Source of the DNA: a virus
Direction: 5' to 3' (one strand)
Virus record (IMG/VR): IMGVR_UViG_3300046008_000291
Location: 62,001 to 126,000 of that record
Length of the DNA stretch: 64,000 nt
In this document: positions 42,118 through 51,254 of the stretch, piece after piece
Layout: the number at the start of each line of letters is the position of its first letter
How positions within the stretch are numbered: the stretch's first letter is position 1
The notes under the pieces: generated by a model
Told to the model about the DNA's origin: nothing
What the model saw: only the letters and a program-made list of their open reading frames with translations
Database searches by the model: none
Made by a program: the position numbers and the translations under genes

Positions 42118-45100
42118 ATGGCACTTACAAAAGCTGAAATAGCTCAGCAAGCTCAACTTAAATTAGTAAATGATTTGTCTGCTGGCACTATAACGCAAGC
42201 ACAATTTCAAGCCGGAATCGCAAAAATAAATGCACAATTGTTAAAAGAACAAGCTCCGACACAAGATACAGTAACAAATAAATTAGCATCTACACCACCT
42301 GCGCCTGCAGGATCAGCAGCGCAGATTAATCAGCAATACACACAATATCAAGTCAAACTAGCAAATGATCTAAAAAGCGGGAAGATAACGCAGACACAAT
42401 TTCAGAACGAATTCGAAAAACTAAGGGCACAACAAAATGCAGCACTATCAAGAGTGCCCGCAGTTTCAAAAACTGAAGATGCAAGAATAGCAAATACGTC
42501 ACCGGCAACCGTTGCTGATGCTACTACATCAACTGCATCAGAAGTTACAAGTGGTGAATCAACAAAAGCAACTACAGCAAATAATAAAAAGAAAAAAGCT
42601 CCTATACCTAATCCGTTACTAGCCTACCCGTCTTATACCTACGGAATAAGTTTAGCATTACTAACAGTTAAAGAATATAATGATATTGTTAGCGATGTTA
42701 AAAATTACCAATCAAATCGCGTTATCATAGCCAGTGCAGGCAGATATAACATCGACGAAGGTGCATCAATGTTTAAACGTGCACCATTCTTTGCTGAAGA
42801 TTTTTACTTTGACAATCTTAATATGACTACGGTAATTGGCCTTAACGATCGTTCACGTTCAACTAATGCAATTAATTTTACATTTACTATTATTGAACCA
42901 TACGGGGTTACCTTATTAAATCGAATTCTTGACCTTAGTGCTGATATTGGTTCGTTGAACTATATAGCACAGCCATATCTATTACAGATTGATTTCTTTG
43001 GCATGAACGACGCTGGTGAGATTGTTGGGATTATCCCCGATCAAACAAAACGTATACCTATTCGTATTTTAAAAATGGATATAAAAGCATCTGCAAAAGG
43101 TGCAGAATATCAAATGGAAGCATGCCCATATAGTCATTCAGCCTATGATCTATCAACAGTTACTACGCCAGCAAACTTTGAAATAACAGCTGGCACGCTT
43201 GAAAGTTTCTTACAAAGCACTGTCGAGGAAACAGCATTTGCTGACGCAAAAAAAGAACGCGAAGGATTAATTGGCAAAAACGGTCAATTTCAACAGGGTG
43301 CCAACGGACTTCTAACAGTCAGGGGAGGAACAGGCGAAGTTGTTCCGTTAACTGCTATAGGAAATGCAAGTGCAGAATCTACTAATTCTATTAGAGGCAA
43401 AGATGCATTCTATAAAGTAAAATCATATGGTGGCGCTATTAGTGCATATTATGCAGATCTCGCCGCTAGAGAAAAAACAACAGTTGCTGACAAATACTAC
43501 TTTAAAGTTCACCCAGACATTATTAAAGATGGTGGCACTCAATTTAATCTTAACATTGAAACATTAAGTACAGCACAAACACCCATGGCCAGCGAAGAAA
43601 ACGGAATGTCTATTAGGGGCACTCCTGGAAATTTGGATCATGGTATGCGGGTATTTGCAATTAATACAGGTACAAGTATAGATCAAGTTATTGCCTTTGC
43701 AATGCGTCATACCAAGTACTTACAAGGACAAGTACAACCAGTTTCAAAATTTAAAGACGATGCAGAATATAAAAAATATCTTGAATCACAGGCCGATGAG
43801 CCGCTGAAATGGTATAAGGTTGTGCCGACCATAAAGTTAGGTGAATATAATATAACACAAGAAACATGGGCTCGTGAAATTACCTATCATATACTTCCGT
43901 ATACAGTATACAATACAAAAACACGTGAAGGACCGCAGGGAACGTGGACTGAACCGTGTAAACTACATAACTATTGGTACACTGGAAAAAACAATGATGT
44001 ACTTGATTTTAATGTTGAATTTAATGCACTGTATTATACTGCCGTTACGGCATATAGAGAAAACTTATCTAAGACACAGAATCTATTAATAGATGAAACT
44101 ACTAATGCAAAAATTACGCCGGAGTCGAGAGATGCTAATGCAGTAATGCCTCAGGGCAAGAAAAAGATTGTACTAAATTCACAACAACAATCAACAGGCG
44201 GCGCTGTAACAGTTGAAGCAATTGCACTAGCTGATATAGAAGCATCATTGTATACAACAGCCGGTGGCGATATGCTTCAGGCAAAATTAAAAATAATTGG
44301 CGACCCACAGTATATTAAACAAGATGATGTTTTTTATCCACCAGAAATGACTGTATTGTCGGATCAAGTTGATGGAACAGGAATAGAACCTCGATTAATT
44401 GCCAATGGTAGTCTACGTATGGACCAAGGTGAAATCTATGTACAGATAACAGTTAAAAGTCCAAGCGATATAGATGAAGCAACCGGGTTGATGAAGTTTG
44501 ATTCTAAATATTCAACGAGTTTATTTTCAGGAATGTATCGCATATTAACTGTTGAAAGCACATTCACCGGCGGAAAATTTGAACAAACATTGGATGTGGT
44601 ACGCTTACCTCGACAAACATCACTTGAACCAAAATATCCCTCAAAAACTGCTAATAAAGAACGTGAAGTTGAAGCAGTAACTCCGGCACCAACCGATGTA
44701 GCCGCGGCTAATGTTGCATCTACTGCAACAACAACCGGTGATGATAAAGCACCGGGTAGTGCACCAGTCGAAGATACTACACCACCAGTGCAAACTGCTG
44801 AAGAAAAGGCGTTAGCCAAAGTTGACGCAACTGCACCAGAGACTGCAATAACTACACAAACAGAACCAGTAGCAATACCGAGCCCAGTTCCACCAAGTGC
44901 AGAGAAATTAGCATTAAAAGCTACATCAGATCAAGCCAGAGCCGCAAGAGATCAGGCACAATCTGCAGCAAATGCTGCGTTAGATGCAGTTGCGCAAATT
45001 GAATCTAGAATTGAGACTATACGTGCTAACCTTGATAGATATCCCGACAGAGTAGCACGGGGAGTATTAACACAAGCCGAAGCTGACCCATTAATTGCTA

Positions 45101-45237
45101 ATAATCAACAATCCTTGGCTCTAGCACAGAATCAGTTAGCAACTGCACAAGCTAAGTATGCACCTTTAGATGCAGCCAATAAAGCCGCACAAACTGCATA
45201 CGTTAACGCATTAGATGCATATACAAGAGCGGCTTAA
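42118..45237 (+). CDS. Large baseplate hub-like structural protein (1039 aa)
   Basis: A 1039-residue protein. The first 110 residues contain two SHOCT-like helical units (KLVNDLSAGTITQAQFQAGI and KLANDLKSGKITQTQFQNEF) and a disordered Thr/Ser linker. From about 175 the conserved part begins (PSYTYGISLALLTVKEYNDI, then NRVIIASAGRYN and MTTVIGLNDRSRSTNAINFTF), a pattern known from large virion proteins of aquatic T4-like phages located beside gp5. The C-terminal 140 residues form an Ala/Gln-rich coiled coil. Its place between gp53 and gp5 suggests a hub component comparable to T4 gp27, but I cannot show homology to gp27. Confidence 0.62.
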   Translation: MALTKAEIAQQAQLKLVNDLSAGTITQAQFQAGIAKINAQLLKEQAPTQDTVTNKLASTPPAPAGSAAQINQQYTQYQVKLANDLKSGKITQTQFQNEFEKLRAQQNAALSRVPAVSKTEDARIANTSPATVADATTSTASEVTSGESTKATTANNKKKKAPIPNPLLAYPSYTYGISLALLTVKEYNDIVSDVKNYQSNRVIIASAGRYNIDEGASMFKRAPFFAEDFYFDNLNMTTVIGLNDRSRSTNAINFTFTIIEPYGVTLLNRILDLSADIGSLNYIAQPYLLQIDFFGMNDAGEIVGIIPDQTKRIPIRILKMDIKASAKGAEYQMEACPYSHSAYDLSTVTTPANFEITAGTLESFLQSTVEETAFADAKKEREGLIGKNGQFQQGANGLLTVRGGTGEVVPLTAIGNASAESTNSIRGKDAFYKVKSYGGAISAYYADLAAREKTTVADKYYFKVHPDIIKDGGTQFNLNIETLSTAQTPMASEENGMSIRGTPGNLDHGMRVFAINTGTSIDQVIAFAMRHTKYLQGQVQPVSKFKDDAEYKKYLESQADEPLKWYKVVPTIKLGEYNITQETWAREITYHILPYTVYNTKTREGPQGTWTEPCKLHNYWYTGKNNDVLDFNVEFNALYYTAVTAYRENLSKTQNLLIDETTNAKITPESRDANAVMPQGKKKIVLNSQQQSTGGAVTVEAIALADIEASLYTTAGGDMLQAKLKIIGDPQYIKQDDVFYPPEMTVLSDQVDGTGIEPRLIANGSLRMDQGEIYVQITVKSPSDIDEATGLMKFDSKYSTSLFSGMYRILTVESTFTGGKFEQTLDVVRLPRQTSLEPKYPSKTANKEREVEAVTPAPTDVAAANVASTATTTGDDKAPGSAPVEDTTPPVQTAEEKALAKVDATAPETAITTQTEPVAIPSPVPPSAEKLALKATSDQARAARDQAQSAANAALDAVAQIESRIETIRANLDRYPDRVARGVLTQAEADPLIANNQQSLALAQNQLATAQAKYAPLDAANKAAQTAYVNALDAYTRAA

Positions 45238-45259
45238 TCAAAAATAAGGAAAGTAATAA

Positions 45260-47398
45260 ATGGCAATAGATCACAGAGTCGGTAGTAAAGTAGTTAAGCA
45301 TCTGCGCAGAGAAGATGCTGCCGCCACTAGAGTTGACCCGCACCCATACATTGGTATTGTTAAAAACAATCTTGACCCAACACGTGCCGGCCGACTACAA
45401 GTATGGGTTCCGGATTTAGGTGGCGACCCAGATGCACCATCAAATTGGCGCACAGTTAGCTATGCTAGTCCGTTTATGGGCACAACTGATATCGCATCAA
45501 AATATGCAAACAAACCCAATAGTGATAATAAATTTGTAAATGTTCCACATACCTACGGTATGTGGATGGTGCCACCTGACATCGGTGTTGAAGTAATCGT
45601 AATATTCATCGCAGGTGACCCGTTACGTGGATATTTTATTGCCTGTGTTAACTCGCATGTCAGTAGACACATGATGCCTGGTTTAGCCAGCAGTAATAAG
45701 ATTGATACATCGGGCGCATCGGCAGATACTAAAAAATCATATCAAAATGGGATTACTGCTCCAGTAGCAGAGTATAACGAAAATGATCTTACAGCTAGAT
45801 CAAATCCAAACTTTATTGACAATCCTAAACCAATACATGAACAACAATATAGTATATTAAAAACACAAGGGTTAGATAGAGATACTGCTCGCGGCACAAT
45901 TACCAGTAGTAGCCAACGTGAGAGCCCCAGTAATGTTTTTGGTATTAGCACACCTGGCCGACCGTATGCAGATGATCCGGCTAATAATCGCGAAGCATAT
46001 CTTGCCAAACAAAAAGCCGGAACCTTAACTGAAGACGATTATCGTTTTTCAACTCGTGTAGGCGGCCACACGTTTGTCATGGATGACGGTGCTGTAACGG
46101 GTGAAAATCAATTAGTAAGATTGCGTACTGCTGGTGGTCATCAGATAATGATGAATGACACTGCGACTGACAATACTTTGTATATCTCGCATAGTGATGG
46201 TACAAGCTGGGTCGAATTAACTAAAGACGGTGCGGTCAATATCTATACAAATAATGGGTTTAATGTAAGAAGTGAAGGGTCTATTAATTTACATTCAGAC
46301 AATAATATAAACCTTAATGCCGCTAATAAAATAAACATGAAATCAGGCAGTAAATTTCAAATTGACTGTGGTAGTTTTAACATGTTGTCTACTGGAGTAG
46401 TTACTGTTGGAGCGAACGGTACTATAGGACTACAAAGTGATTCACCTGTTAACATCGACGCCGCAAGTATATCAATGAAGGCAGCCGGAGATATTGCTCA
46501 CACTGGTGAATTGATAAAACAAAACAGCGGCGGCGCACAGTCAGTTAATAAGCCAAAAGAAATACAAATTAATAATTTGTCGGATGTGGTACTTAATTCA
46601 ACAGTTGGCTTATATACCAGCACCGGTAGTTTATCTTCGATAGTCACAGTTGCTCCTACGCACGAACCATATAGACGAAGTGCGCCATTGCCGTTTGCAG
46701 CGGCAGAATCAATTGGACAACAACCTGCTGAAACATATACAGGTAAGACTGATGCAACTAAAACAGCCGCCGGCATAGGAGTTAAAAATCCAGCCACCGA
46801 AGTTGATCTACGAAATCAACCTACCACTGACTGTTCAATTGGCGGTCTAACTTCTGCACAAATGACAGCGTACTATGCAGTTATAGGTAAAAGCGAAAGC
46901 GGATCTCCCGGACGTGGTGGACAAGCAAACGGTGAAAGCGGATATCGATGTATCAATAGTATCGGGTTCGTGGGGAAATATCAATTTGGATATCCTGCAT
47001 TACAGGATGCCAAACATGTTAAAATGTCCTGCGGTAGTAATGCACAGTTACGCAACCCAAATAACTGGATTGGCAAAGACGGCATTGATAGCTTAGAAAA
47101 ATTCCTAAACAGTCCAGCCATACAAGAAGCTGAGATGTGTGCTTATACCAAACGCAACTACAAAACATTATGTAATATTGGTACTGTGACTAAAGATACT
47201 CCTCTCGAAGATGTAGCGGGATTATTAGCAGTAAGTCACCTACTAGGCGCTGGCGGTGCTAAACAATGGCGCGGCGGTAGTGGTAAAACAGATGCTTTTG
47301 GTACTACCGGCGACAATTATTTTGCCAAAGGCAAATATGCTGTTGCAGTACTAGGACCAAAAATGGCCACACTAGATCAACCAATTAAATCCACATAA
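45260..47398 (+). CDS. 5: Baseplate hub spike with C-terminal cell-wall lytic domain, gp5-like
   Basis: A 712-residue protein. Residues about 25-145 form the gp5 OB-fold (YIGIVKNNLDPTRAGRLQVWVPDLGG, then MVPPDIGVEVIVIFIAGD). Around 320-410 is the triple-beta-helix spike, with VxxSxG/INL repeats (INLHSDNNINLNAANKINMK). After a linker, residues about 530-700 form a lysozyme/transglycosylase-like domain (YAVIGKSESGS with the probable catalytic Glu, GFVGKYQFGYPALQD, then NYKTLCNIG and HLLGAGGAKQW). In T4 gp5 the lysozyme domain sits between OB-fold and spike; here it is at the C-terminus, after the spike. AAGGAAAG precedes the ATG. It pierces the outer membrane and opens the peptidoglycan. Confidence 0.85.
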   Translation: MAIDHRVGSKVVKHLRREDAAATRVDPHPYIGIVKNNLDPTRAGRLQVWVPDLGGDPDAPSNWRTVSYASPFMGTTDIASKYANKPNSDNKFVNVPHTYGMWMVPPDIGVEVIVIFIAGDPLRGYFIACVNSHVSRHMMPGLASSNKIDTSGASADTKKSYQNGITAPVAEYNENDLTARSNPNFIDNPKPIHEQQYSILKTQGLDRDTARGTITSSSQRESPSNVFGISTPGRPYADDPANNREAYLAKQKAGTLTEDDYRFSTRVGGHTFVMDDGAVTGENQLVRLRTAGGHQIMMNDTATDNTLYISHSDGTSWVELTKDGAVNIYTNNGFNVRSEGSINLHSDNNINLNAANKINMKSGSKFQIDCGSFNMLSTGVVTVGANGTIGLQSDSPVNIDAASISMKAAGDIAHTGELIKQNSGGAQSVNKPKEIQINNLSDVVLNSTVGLYTSTGSLSSIVTVAPTHEPYRRSAPLPFAAAESIGQQPAETYTGKTDATKTAAGIGVKNPATEVDLRNQPTTDCSIGGLTSAQMTAYYAVIGKSESGSPGRGGQANGESGYRCINSIGFVGKYQFGYPALQDAKHVKMSCGSNAQLRNPNNWIGKDGIDSLEKFLNSPAIQEAEMCAYTKRNYKTLCNIGTVTKDTPLEDVAGLLAVSHLLGAGGAKQWRGGSGKTDAFGTTGDNYFAKGKYAVAVLGPKMATLDQPIKST

Positions 47399-47417
47399 CC
47401 CTAGGATAAATATTATT

Positions 47418-47795
47418 ATGGCTATTTTATATAAAGGTTTCTCAACAGTAGGCAGAAATAAAAAGTTTCGTCTAACTGACTTTGAGTTAATTAAACAAGA
47501 TTTAATCAATCACTTTCAAATCCGCAAAGGTGAGAAGCTGATGAATCCTAATTTTGGCACTATTATATGGAACGTCTTATATGATCCGTTTACTCCTGAA
47601 CTTAAAAGTGCTATCATAGCCGACATTAAAGCAATTGCTGCCTATGACCCACGTGTGTCGATCGATAATGTTATTGTTACTGAGTATGAAACAGGCATTC
47701 AAATCGAACTTGAACTACGCTATCTACAGACAAATCAAACAAATCTAATGAATCTAAGATTCAACAATCAAAGCAGAACACTTACCGCAAACTAA
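47418..47795 (+). CDS. 25: Baseplate wedge subunit gp25
   Basis: A 125-residue member of the gp25 / lysozyme-like baseplate family: DFELIKQDLINHFQIRKGEKLMNPNFGTIIWNVLYDPF, with the conserved R-GE-L-N-FG element, then VIVTEYETGIQIELELRYL. gp25 is the conserved sheath-contacting wedge protein of contractile tails. Its ribosome site TAGGAT lies just before the ATG. It stands between gp5 and gp6, as expected for T4-like operons. Confidence 0.93.
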   Translation: MAILYKGFSTVGRNKKFRLTDFELIKQDLINHFQIRKGEKLMNPNFGTIIWNVLYDPFTPELKSAIIADIKAIAAYDPRVSIDNVIVTEYETGIQIELELRYLQTNQTNLMNLRFNNQSRTLTAN

Positions 47796-47818
47796 TAAAC
47801 TACGTACTTTTTTCCTTA

Positions 47819-47836
47819 AATAAATACATTATAACA
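47819..47836 (+). promoter_or_regulatory. Late promoter before gp6
   Basis: AATAAATA at 47819-47826 followed by CATTATAACA, the same extended element as at 40540. It lies 20 bases before the gp6 ATG, with AGGAAA as ribosome site. Confidence 0.7.
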
Positions 47837-47846
47837 GGAAATTAGT

Positions 47847-50800
47847 ATGGCTATTACCACAAGACAAACCGGTTTATTAGTTGCTGAAGATTGGACTCGC
47901 GTCTATCAAACTTTCCGCAATGCAGACTTCCAAAGCTACGATTATGAAACACTTCGTAAGTCGATGATTGATTATTTGCGCTTATACTATCCGGAAGATT
48001 TCAATGACTTTATTGAATCAAGTGAGTTCATTGCTCTAATAGATTTAATTGCATTCTTAGGACAAAGTCTAGCATTCCGCGGCGATTTAAATGCTCGTGA
48101 AAACTTTATGGACACTGCACAACGTCGTGACAGTATTCTTAAACTTGCTAAACTAATTTCTTATAATCCTAAACGTAATATTCCTGCTAGCGGACTTTTA
48201 AAAGTTGACAGTGTAAGTACAACTGAAACTGTCTACGACAGTAACGGTATTAATTTATCCGGTTTAGTAATTTCGTGGGCAGACTCAGCCAATGACAATT
48301 GGTACGAGCAATTTACCGCGGTGATCAATGCAGGATTAATGTCAGCTCAATCTATAGGTAAACCTAGCAACAGTCAATTGATTAATGGTATAATCAATGA
48401 CGAATATCAGATAAATTTAGTATCAAGCATCATTGCAACCTACAGTTTTACAACTAAAATTGAAGGCACAACTACTAAGTTTGAAATGACTAGCCCAACA
48501 AGTGCCGGTAAAACTTATATATACGAAAGTGCACCTCGTCAAAATCAACCATTTAATTTACTTTACAAAAATGATAACTTGGGCAATACCAGTGCAAATA
48601 CTGGATTCTTTACCTACTTCAAACAGGGCGAATTAAAATCACTTGATTTTACATTCCAAGAAAGTACACCAAATCGTGTGTATAGTGTCAATGTTGACAA
48701 TATCAATAACACTGATATATGGTTATACAGTTTAAATGCACAGGGCTTGCCAAATGCCTTATGGACACAGGTTCCAGCAGTAAACAACACCAATGTTATC
48801 TATAATAAAAGTACTAATAAATCTATATTCCAAGTCAACACTAGAGCCAGTGATCAAATTGATCTAGTATTTGGTGATGGTGCCTTTGCTAACATTCCAC
48901 AGGGCAATTATAGACTGTACTACCGTGTGAGTAATGGTGCTGATTATAAAATCACCCCAGATGAAATGCAGGGAATAGTTGTACCAGTTAATTATACAAG
49001 CCGTAGTGGCAGAGTTGAAACCTTGACTATTCGTGCTAGCCTGCGCTACACTGTGGCTAATGCTAGCTCACGTGAATCGCTGGAAGAAATACGTCAGAAA
49101 GCACCTCAACAATACTATACACAAGATCGTATGGTAACAGGCGAAGATTACAACATCTTACCTTACACATTGTTCAGTAACATACTTAAAGTTAAAGCAG
49201 TTAACCGTACAAGTTCTGGTATTAGTCGTTACTTAGATGTTATTGATACAACTGGAAAATATTCAAGTACTAACATCTTTGCAGATGACGGTGTATTATA
49301 TCGTGATCCGTTTGTAGGTACGTTTTCCTTTGATTATAACACAAAGAATGATATTTACAAAGCAATCTATAACAAAGTGAAACCCGTGGCGTCAGCACAA
49401 GAAACACTACATTTTTTCTATAGTAAATATCCTACTATCGTTATCAGTGACACACAGTGGCATTATTCAACAACAGTGGCCAACGGATCGACTGGTTATC
49501 TAGTTAATGCATCAGACATCATATTACAAGTTGGTGATGTAGTTGCTAATAATAACAAATACATAAAACAAAGTTCTATAATTAAATTCTCAGCAGGCAC
49601 TGGCAACTATTTTGATTCACGAAATACTATTGTATATAATGATACTCCGAGCAAGCCAGGCGACAAATATTTTATATATGCATCAGTTCAACAGATTGTT
49701 GGTGATGGAACCAATGGGGGCCTGGGTAATTTAGCCAATGGCTCTGGTCCGATTATCCTGGGCGAACAAGTGCCCGATGGTGCTATAGCTGTTGCAGTAT
49801 ATGCGGTGTTAAATACTGAATTTTCAACTGCGCTAGTGGATAGCATAGTAGGTTATGTACAGTCATATCAAGATTTTGGTCTGCGTTATGATATTGACAC
49901 TACATCATGGAAATTAATATTACCTAGTAATTTAAACACAGGTGATTTTAGTCTAACTGATGCAGGAAATACCAGTGGCGCCGCTTTAGATGCTAGTTGG
50001 TTGATCCGTTTTAAAACAGTAGGACAAACTTACACTGTGCTATATCGTGGACTTAATTATGTATTTGAAAGTGTAAAAGAAACTAATTTCTACTTTGACA
50101 ATACAGTTAAAGTGTTTGACCCTAAAACAGGTCTTACTGTACATGATAACATTAAAGTATTAAAGGTAAACGCCAATCCCGATGATTCAAATCCTCTAGC
50201 ATTGGATTATACATGGTACATTTATAAAAATATTATTGAAGTTGATGGTTACGAAAATCCTAATAAAATATTAGTTACGTTTTCTGATATAGATACCAAT
50301 GGTATATTAGATAATCCAGAATTGTTTGAATTAATTGTTAGCCCGGATGTTGATAGCAATAGCAAATATGTATACTTTCAAGCAACCTATGGATATGATA
50401 ATTTTGTTACACAAACGCTTGTCAGCAACGATCTTATCAATTCCTCTTATGCAACCCTGATAGCAGCGCAGGCAGTTAGTCAAACTTGGCCTATTGGACA
50501 ATTATTTTATATTGCAGCTGAGAATAAATTTTATCAGTCTGATGCAACCTACGTATTATCTGAGGTAACCGGATATACTGCTAAAGTTGGTCGTCAAGAT
50601 ATATATTTCCAATATCGTCATAATAGCCCTAACTATCGTCGTATCGATCCAAGCCCAAATAATATTATTGACTTGTATCTATTAACAAAACAATACGCCA
50701 CTGATTATACTGCATGGATACAGGATACTACAGGTGTAGTCGCTGAGCCAACGGCTCCAACCGTTGATGCATTGAGTACAGAGTTTAGTAGTTTGGAAAA

Positions 50801-51224
50801 TTATAAAAATTTAACAGATACTATCATTTATAACCCTGCTAAATTTAAACCAATATTTGGCGCCAAAGCAGCAATTTCATTACAGGCAACATTTAAAGTG
50901 GTAAAAAATACAAGTATAGTGGTCAGTGATAATGATATTAAAACTAAAGTCATTGATGCAATTAACAGTTACTTTGATGTAGCTAACTGGGACTTTGGTG
51001 AAACATTCTACTTCAGTGAATTGAGTGCGTACCTGCATAGTGTGCTTGCACCTAATATTGCAAGTATCACTATTGTTCCATCGAGTGAAACTGGCACATT
51101 CGGTAGCCTACTACAAATCAATGCAAACTATAATGAAATTATTGTAAGTGCTGCAACTGTGGACAATGTACAGATTATTAGTGCAATCACCGCAGCGCAA
51201 ATCAACCAAACTGTATTGGCTTAA
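47847..51224 (+). CDS. 6: Baseplate wedge subunit gp6
   Basis: A 1125-residue protein. The N-terminal 120 residues carry the gp6 / baseplate J signature (YDYETLRKSMIDYLRLYYPEDFNDFIESSEFIALIDLIAFLGQ, then RRDSILKLAKLISYNPKRNIPASG). Further landmarks are VVPVNYTSRSGRVETLTI, ASSRESLEEIRQKAPQQYYTQDRMVTGEDYNILP and a C-terminal FSELSAYLHSVLAPNIASITIVP. Gp6 forms the iris ring that changes the baseplate from hexagon to star. At 1125 residues it is much longer than T4 gp6 (660), with an inserted beta-rich region in the middle. It has its own late promoter in the gap after gp25. Confidence 0.93.
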   Translation: MAITTRQTGLLVAEDWTRVYQTFRNADFQSYDYETLRKSMIDYLRLYYPEDFNDFIESSEFIALIDLIAFLGQSLAFRGDLNARENFMDTAQRRDSILKLAKLISYNPKRNIPASGLLKVDSVSTTETVYDSNGINLSGLVISWADSANDNWYEQFTAVINAGLMSAQSIGKPSNSQLINGIINDEYQINLVSSIIATYSFTTKIEGTTTKFEMTSPTSAGKTYIYESAPRQNQPFNLLYKNDNLGNTSANTGFFTYFKQGELKSLDFTFQESTPNRVYSVNVDNINNTDIWLYSLNAQGLPNALWTQVPAVNNTNVIYNKSTNKSIFQVNTRASDQIDLVFGDGAFANIPQGNYRLYYRVSNGADYKITPDEMQGIVVPVNYTSRSGRVETLTIRASLRYTVANASSRESLEEIRQKAPQQYYTQDRMVTGEDYNILPYTLFSNILKVKAVNRTSSGISRYLDVIDTTGKYSSTNIFADDGVLYRDPFVGTFSFDYNTKNDIYKAIYNKVKPVASAQETLHFFYSKYPTIVISDTQWHYSTTVANGSTGYLVNASDIILQVGDVVANNNKYIKQSSIIKFSAGTGNYFDSRNTIVYNDTPSKPGDKYFIYASVQQIVGDGTNGGLGNLANGSGPIILGEQVPDGAIAVAVYAVLNTEFSTALVDSIVGYVQSYQDFGLRYDIDTTSWKLILPSNLNTGDFSLTDAGNTSGAALDASWLIRFKTVGQTYTVLYRGLNYVFESVKETNFYFDNTVKVFDPKTGLTVHDNIKVLKVNANPDDSNPLALDYTWYIYKNIIEVDGYENPNKILVTFSDIDTNGILDNPELFELIVSPDVDSNSKYVYFQATYGYDNFVTQTLVSNDLINSSYATLIAAQAVSQTWPIGQLFYIAAENKFYQSDATYVLSEVTGYTAKVGRQDIYFQYRHNSPNYRRIDPSPNNIIDLYLLTKQYATDYTAWIQDTTGVVAEPTAPTVDALSTEFSSLENYKNLTDTIIYNPAKFKPIFGAKAAISLQATFKVVKNTSIVVSDNDIKTKVIDAINSYFDVANWDFGETFYFSELSAYLHSVLAPNIASITIVPSSETGTFGSLLQINANYNEIIVSAATVDNVQIISAITAAQINQTVLA

Positions 51225-51238
51225 ATACTATATAACAC
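51220..51238 (+). promoter_or_regulatory. Late promoter-like box overlapping the end of gp6
   Basis: CTTAAATA followed by CTATATAACA, a variant of the extended late element, overlaps the TAA stop of gp6 and lies 28 bases before the ATG at 51255. Confidence 0.5.
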
Positions 51239-51254
51239 TTGAGATTATAACGAC

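Noticed and set aside
47405-47412. GATAAATA before gp25 as a late promoter.
   Set aside because: It is only five bases from the ATG, so transcription would start at or inside the gene. It overlaps the Shine-Dalgarno sequence and is more likely part of that.
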